Below are positions 57,901 through 63,900 of a stretch of 64,000 nucleotides of DNA, one piece after another; position 1 is the first letter of the stretch; each line of letters starts with the position of its first letter. The notes below the pieces were generated by a model. The model was given only the letters and a program-made list of their open reading frames with translations, was not told the DNA's origin and searched no databases. Origin of the DNA: Sympetrum striolatum (taxonomy: Eukaryota; Arthropoda; Insecta; Odonata; Libellulidae); assembly GCA_947579665.1 (NCBI GenBank), contig OX388345.1:66889454-66953453 (forward strand), read 5' to 3'. Position numbers and translations under genes: made by a program.

Positions 57901-60900
57901 CTTTGCGATTTTGATCTCCGAAAGCATGACCGACGCTGTCAGAGCCATTAAAAAATTAGAAACATTTACGGCACCCAATTCTTCTCGAACGATTCTTCTC
58001 CTACTTTTTATCTATGTCAACGGCAATTGCACTACCTCGATTATACGAACTTTTAATTAGACCTGCTGCAATCAAAGAGCACGCTCCGAATGACGTTAAG
58101 TACTCCCTCAGATAATGCTTCGATTCGGCCGTTTCTAGTAACAAATACTTGGGCGCGAGAAATCACTGGTCGATCATTACCCCTCCTCGCGGAATTTACA
58201 CTGATTCCTCCCACGTTTTCATCTTTTCTAGTAAGGAATAGCTTTCCTTCCACTCGAATATCTGTTCGCAGATTTAATCGGCTACAGATCCCGCCTGGAA
58301 CTACCTCCCAAAACATAGCGCCCTCCCTTTTACCTTGGTATGGTCTGCACTCCACGAAAGGATTGCCAGAATACCTCTCTGGACAGCTGCACATGGGAAT
58401 GTGGTTGACTACCTCGCATCTGGCGTTCTGTCCGCAAGTGCCGGGACATGGGTCCACGCACTTCTGCCTAACACAGGCCTTGTTCCTCGGACAATCAGTG
58501 CTCAGTACGCACTCAGGCCTACAACCCACGTACGGGTCTCCTTGGTACTCAGGCGAGCATGTGCATATGCCGTCGCGGCATTGTGCGTTGGGGCCGCACG
58601 GCGACGGATGGCAAGGATCTTGGGCCACTACGGGCTCTTGTTCTGCAAATTGAAAGGCGAATGAAGGATCGACAATAGACAACGGCGCCACAAAGTAAAT
58701 AGACAAACACAAGTCCGGCAAAGCCGGACTCAGCATGGACACCTACGTTCAGGCGGCTTGGGGTAGCAGCTGGAGAAGGGGTCTCCGGTGTATCCGGTGG
58801 GGCAAGTGCACATGGGCGTGTGGTTCATGACGTTGCACTCAGCGCCCTGACCGCAGGAGCCTGGGCACGGGTCCCTACATTTCTCCCTCACGCAAGCCTT
58901 GTTGCTAGCGCACTCGGAGTTGATGACGCACTCCGGCCGGCAGTTTGGTGGACTGCCCGTGTAGCCTGAGCGACACGAGCAAGAGGGCGCGCCCCCTATG
59001 TCCCTGCACTCCGAGAACGGACCGCAGGGAGAGGGCACGCACGGGTCAACCACGACCGGCGTCTGAAGTGGCGGCGGAGGAGCTACAGGAATTAAGAGTG
59101 GAGCATCAGGTCTCTGAACGACAGCCTCTCGAGCGATTCGAATCGAACGCTCCCGTCGAGCCAACCGCGGACGCCAAACGACCTCCCATCTCCTGGCGTC
59201 GCGACGCTCCGCGGAGAGTGCTCGTCCGATGGCGGACGGCGTTCCCCGCGGAAGACTTTGGGTAAAAGCGCCTCGATGGGCGGCGGTGGCGCCCGCTTTG
59301 GCGGACGGAGCATGGCATTCGAACCGAGAGAGAGTATTCTAAAGTCAGCAAAAATATGTTACTCTTACGTGGAATAGGGTAGCATCGGCTAAACGGATCT
59401 CCCGTATATCCGGGTTGGCATGTACATATTGGACTATGGTTGATGGCCTCGCAGCGAGTGTTCTGGCCGCACGGACCAGGGCATGGGTTGACACACTTCT
59501 GGTTCAAGCAGGCCTTATCCCGTGGGCACTCCGGGCTAACCACGCACTCTGGCCTGCAGCCCGGAGGACTGCCGACGTAGCTTGGCAGGCAGGAGCATAC
59601 GCCCTGCCCGTTGACCACGCGGCACTGGCTATTGGGACCGCAAGGCGACGGCGAGCATGGATCTGACGGCTCCGCTAGGATTGCTAAAATCAAAATCACG
59701 GTTTGCGTTACCACGGGGCGCATACGATACGCATAACGCTAAGCTTCTACGACAGCAAGCCTCAAAGATATATCAAGCGATTCCTCGCATCCTTACGCTC
59801 GGTTGGTAAGAGACTGCAGTGGCTGAACGGGTTCCCCGTGTAGCCGGCGCGACAGACGCACGACGGCAAGTGGTTCACCACCTGACAGTCCGCGTTCGGT
59901 CCGCAATTTCCTGGGCAAGGGTCCTGGCACTTGTTCCTAATGCACGCTCGGGTAGGTGCGCAATCCGAGCTCAGCACGCACTCTGGTCGACAACCTTCGT
60001 ACGGATTTCCAAAATAATCCTGGATGCAACTGCAAGCACCAGCGCCGTTTTGCTCTCTGCACACGGCGTTCGACCCACAAGGGGACGGAACGCACGGCGT
60101 GGTACTGGCCAACACCGGCTCCACTGAAAGAAAACGTTTCGGAGCATCATTAGCGCACCCTCATCGCGACACCGACACGAATCAAAATGACTATCGACAG
60201 TTTCACCCTACGTTGCTGAGGCTGGCAGTGCGAGAACGGGTCTCCGACGTATCCTGACTGGCAAACGCACATCGGCGTATGGCTGACCACCCTGCACTCG
60301 GCGTTGGCCCCGCAGGACCCAGGGCAGGGGTCGCGGCATTTTTGGCTGATGCAAGCAAGATGACTCGGACACTCGCCATTGCTCACGCACTCCGGCCGAC
60401 AGTTGGGCGGGGAGCCCTTGTACTCGGGAAGACACGAGCACGAGGGACTGTCTCCCACAACCCGACACTCGGCGTACGGACCGCACGGAGACGGCTGACA
60501 GGGGTTCACAGGAGGAGCGGGCGGCGTGTCGGCTGATGGAAACGAGAAAAAGACACCCAGCGTTACCCAGCGCGAATCTAACGAAACCGAATCTAAATCC
60601 TCACGAGCGGACAAATGCTTACGGATCGGACTGCATCGTATGAACGGATCCCCGGTGTAGCGCGGTGGACAGCTACAGATGGGATTGTGGTTGATGACCT
60701 GGCACTTCGCTCCTACTCCGCAGGTTCCTGGGCAAGGGTTCCTGCACTTTTGGTTGTTGCAAGCCTCGTTCTGATTACACTCAGAGCTCGTCACGCATTC
60801 AGGTCGGCAATTCGGCGGGCTACCTAAGTAGGCAGGCGCGCAAGAGCAAACAGCCTGTCCATTCACCTCTCTACACTGGCTGTTCGGCCCACACGGCGAC

Positions 60901-63900
60901 GGCCGACAAGGCTGTGATACCACGGGATCTACCAAGAGAAACAGATGGCTCGAAAAACCGTCTCCGGACACGAGAATGCACTATTCTCACGCCGGAGGAA
61001 GATCCAGAGCGTACCCGTCCGACTAGCCCGCCGGGAGACACCCGCGCTGAAAGAACGGCGCTGTAAAACGCCGAGTCATGCAGCGCGGCTGACTCTCCCG
61101 CTTGCAATTCGTGATTCCGACAGTGGTCGCCTATTATTCATACGCTATCCTTTTCTTCGTGCATATTAAATAATTATTTACCTCTGAGTAAAGTTGATTT
61201 TACATATGATTTGCTTCAAACGTGTACTATTAATAAAAAAATTCCAATGAGTAGAAGGAATGCCCGTGGTTATCCTATGTTCCTGTTATTTTCGGTTCCT
61301 TGCATTATAGAACTCGGCAGCAGCTATTCAATCCAAAATGTCAACCCACATTTAATCATTGTAATTTATTCCATTTTTTCTGCTTACTTTCGCGATTAAG
61401 CATCGTATACCACTAATCAATCTGGCCGGTAGAGATTATAGGATACCAAGGAAAACATGTTAGATAATTAACAACTTCTTTCTTGTTGAACGACCTGAAA
61501 AATCTGTAACAACGCTATTACGTTTCGGGAATTACCGATAGGTTTTTGCCAATACTCTTCTTGTGAAGAAGCTTGCAAAATAATCTTGATTTAAGGAAAA
61601 TGTTTTAATTGCTACAGCGCTTAATTACCTTTTACAGGCCTTGTCCTTATTCAGCTCATTCGTTTTGATATTAATTCAGTTATTTACTGAGATTCGGTGT
61701 TCTTGCGAACCAGTAAGAGTTTGGGGATATGCTACTATTTCAGGCATTGGAGTTCTAGCGTCTTTGCGATTTTGATCTCCGAAAGCATGACCGACGCTGT
61801 CAGAGCCATTAAAAAATTAGAAACATTTACGGCACCCAATTCTTCTCGAACGATTCTTCTCCTACTTTTTATCTATGTCAACGGCAATTGCACTACCTCG
61901 ATTATACGAACTTTTAATTAGACCTGCTGCAATCAAAGAGCACGCTCCGAATGACGTTAAGTACTCCCTCAGATAATGCTTCGATTCGGCCGTTTCTAGT
62001 AACAAATACTTGGGCGCGAGAAATCACTGGTCGATCATTACCCCTCCTCGCGGAATTTACACTGATTCCTCCCTCGTTTTCATCTTTTCTAATAAGGAAT
62101 AGCTTTCCTTCCACTCGAATGTCTGTTCGCAGATTTAATCGGCTACAGATCCCGCCTGGAACTACCTCCCAAAACATAGCGCCCTCCCTTTTACCTTGGT
62201 ATGGTCTGCACTCCACGAAAGGATTGCCAGAATACCTCTCTGGACAGCTGCACATGGGAATGTGGTTGACTACCTCGCATCTGGCGTTCTGTCCGCAAGT
62301 GCCGGGACATGGGTCCACGCACTTCTGCCTAACACAGGCCTTGTTCCTCGGACAATCAGTGCTCAGTACGCACTCAGGCCTACAACCCACGTACGGGTCT
62401 CCTTGGTACTCAGGCGAGCATGTGCATATGCCGTCGCGGCATTGTGCGTTGGGGCCGCACGGCGACGGATGGCAAGGATCTTGGGCCACTACGGGCTCTT
62501 GTTCTGCAAATTGAAAGGCGAATGAAGGATCGACAATAGACAACGGCGCCACAAAGTAAACAGACAAACACAAGTCCGGCAAAGCCGGACTCAGCATGGA
62601 CACCTACGTTCAGGCGGCTTGGGGTAGCAGCTGGAGAAGGGGTCTCCGGTGTATCCGGTGGGGCAAGTGCACATGGGCGTGTGGTTCATGACGTTGCACT
62701 CAGCGCCCTGACCGCAGGAGCCTGGGCACGGGTCCCTACATTTCTCCCTCACGCAAGCCTTGTTGCTAGCGCACTCGGAGTTGATGACGCACTCCGGCCG
62801 GCAGTTTGGTGGACTGCCCGTGTAGCCTGAGCGACACGAGCAAGAGGGCGCGCCCCCTATGACCCTGCACTCCGAGAACGGACCGCAGGGAGAGGGCACG
62901 CACGGGTCAACCACGACCGGCGTCTGAAGTGGCGGCGGAGGAGCTACAGGAATTAAGAGTGGAGCATCAGGTCTCTGAACGACAGCCTCTCGAGCGATTC
63001 GAATCGAACGCTCCCGTCGAGCCAACCGCGGACGCCAGACGACCTCCCATCTCGCGTCGCGACGCTCCGCGGAGAGTGCTCGTCCGATGGCGGACGGCGT
63101 TCCCCGCGGAAGACTTTGGGTAAAAGCGCCTCGATGGGCGGCGGTGGCGCCCGCTTTGGCGGACGGAGCATGGCATTCGAACCGAGAGAGAGTATTCTAA
63201 AGTCAGCAAAAATATGTTACTCTTACGTGGAATAGGGTAGCATCGGCTAAACGGATCTCCCGTATATCCGGGTTGGCATGTACATATTGGACTATGGTTG
63301 ATGGCCTCGCAGCGAGTGTTCTGGCCGCACGGACCAGGGCATGGGTTGACACACTTCTGGTTCAAGCAGGCCTTATCCCGTGGGCACTCCGGGCTTACCA
63401 CGCACTCTGGCCTGCAGCCCGGAGGACTGCCGACGTAGCTTGGCAGGCAGGAGCATACGCCCTGCCCGTTGACCACGCGGCACTGGCTATTGGGACCGCA
63501 AGGCGACGGCGAGCATGGATCTGACGGCTCCGCTAGGATTGCTAAAATCAAAATCACGGTTTGCGTTACCACGGGGCGCATACGATACGCATAACGCTAA
63601 GCTTCTACGACAGCAAGCCTCAAAGATATATCATGCGATTCCTCGCATCCTTACGCTCGGTTGGTAAGAGACTGCAGTGGCTGAACGGGTTCCCCGTGTA
63701 GCCGGCGCGACAGACGCACGACGGCAAGTGGTTCACCACCTGACAGTCCGCGTTCGGTCCGCAATTTCCTGGGCAAGGGTCCTGGCACTTGTTCCTAATG
63801 CACGCTCGGGTAGGTGCGCAATCCGAGCTCAGCACGCACTCTGGTCGACAACCTTCGTACGGATTTCCAAAATAATCCTGGATGCAACTGCAAGCACCAG

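Larger units (their letters stand above)
54473..58333 (-). repeat. array unit U7, with type II long intron
   Basis: 3861 bases. Exons A-E match the other units. Exon F carries three linked substitutions, and the inter-unit intron switches to the type II sequence from about 57257. Confidence 0.9.
58334..62194 (-). repeat. array unit U8, with type II long intron
   Basis: 3861 bases. Flanked on both sides by type II inter-unit introns. Confidence 0.9.

Noticed and set aside
57350..58060. Small open frames in the type II intron, repeated at 61211-61921
   Set aside because: The repetition follows from duplication of the whole intron. No cysteine-module pattern or splice context supports coding use.
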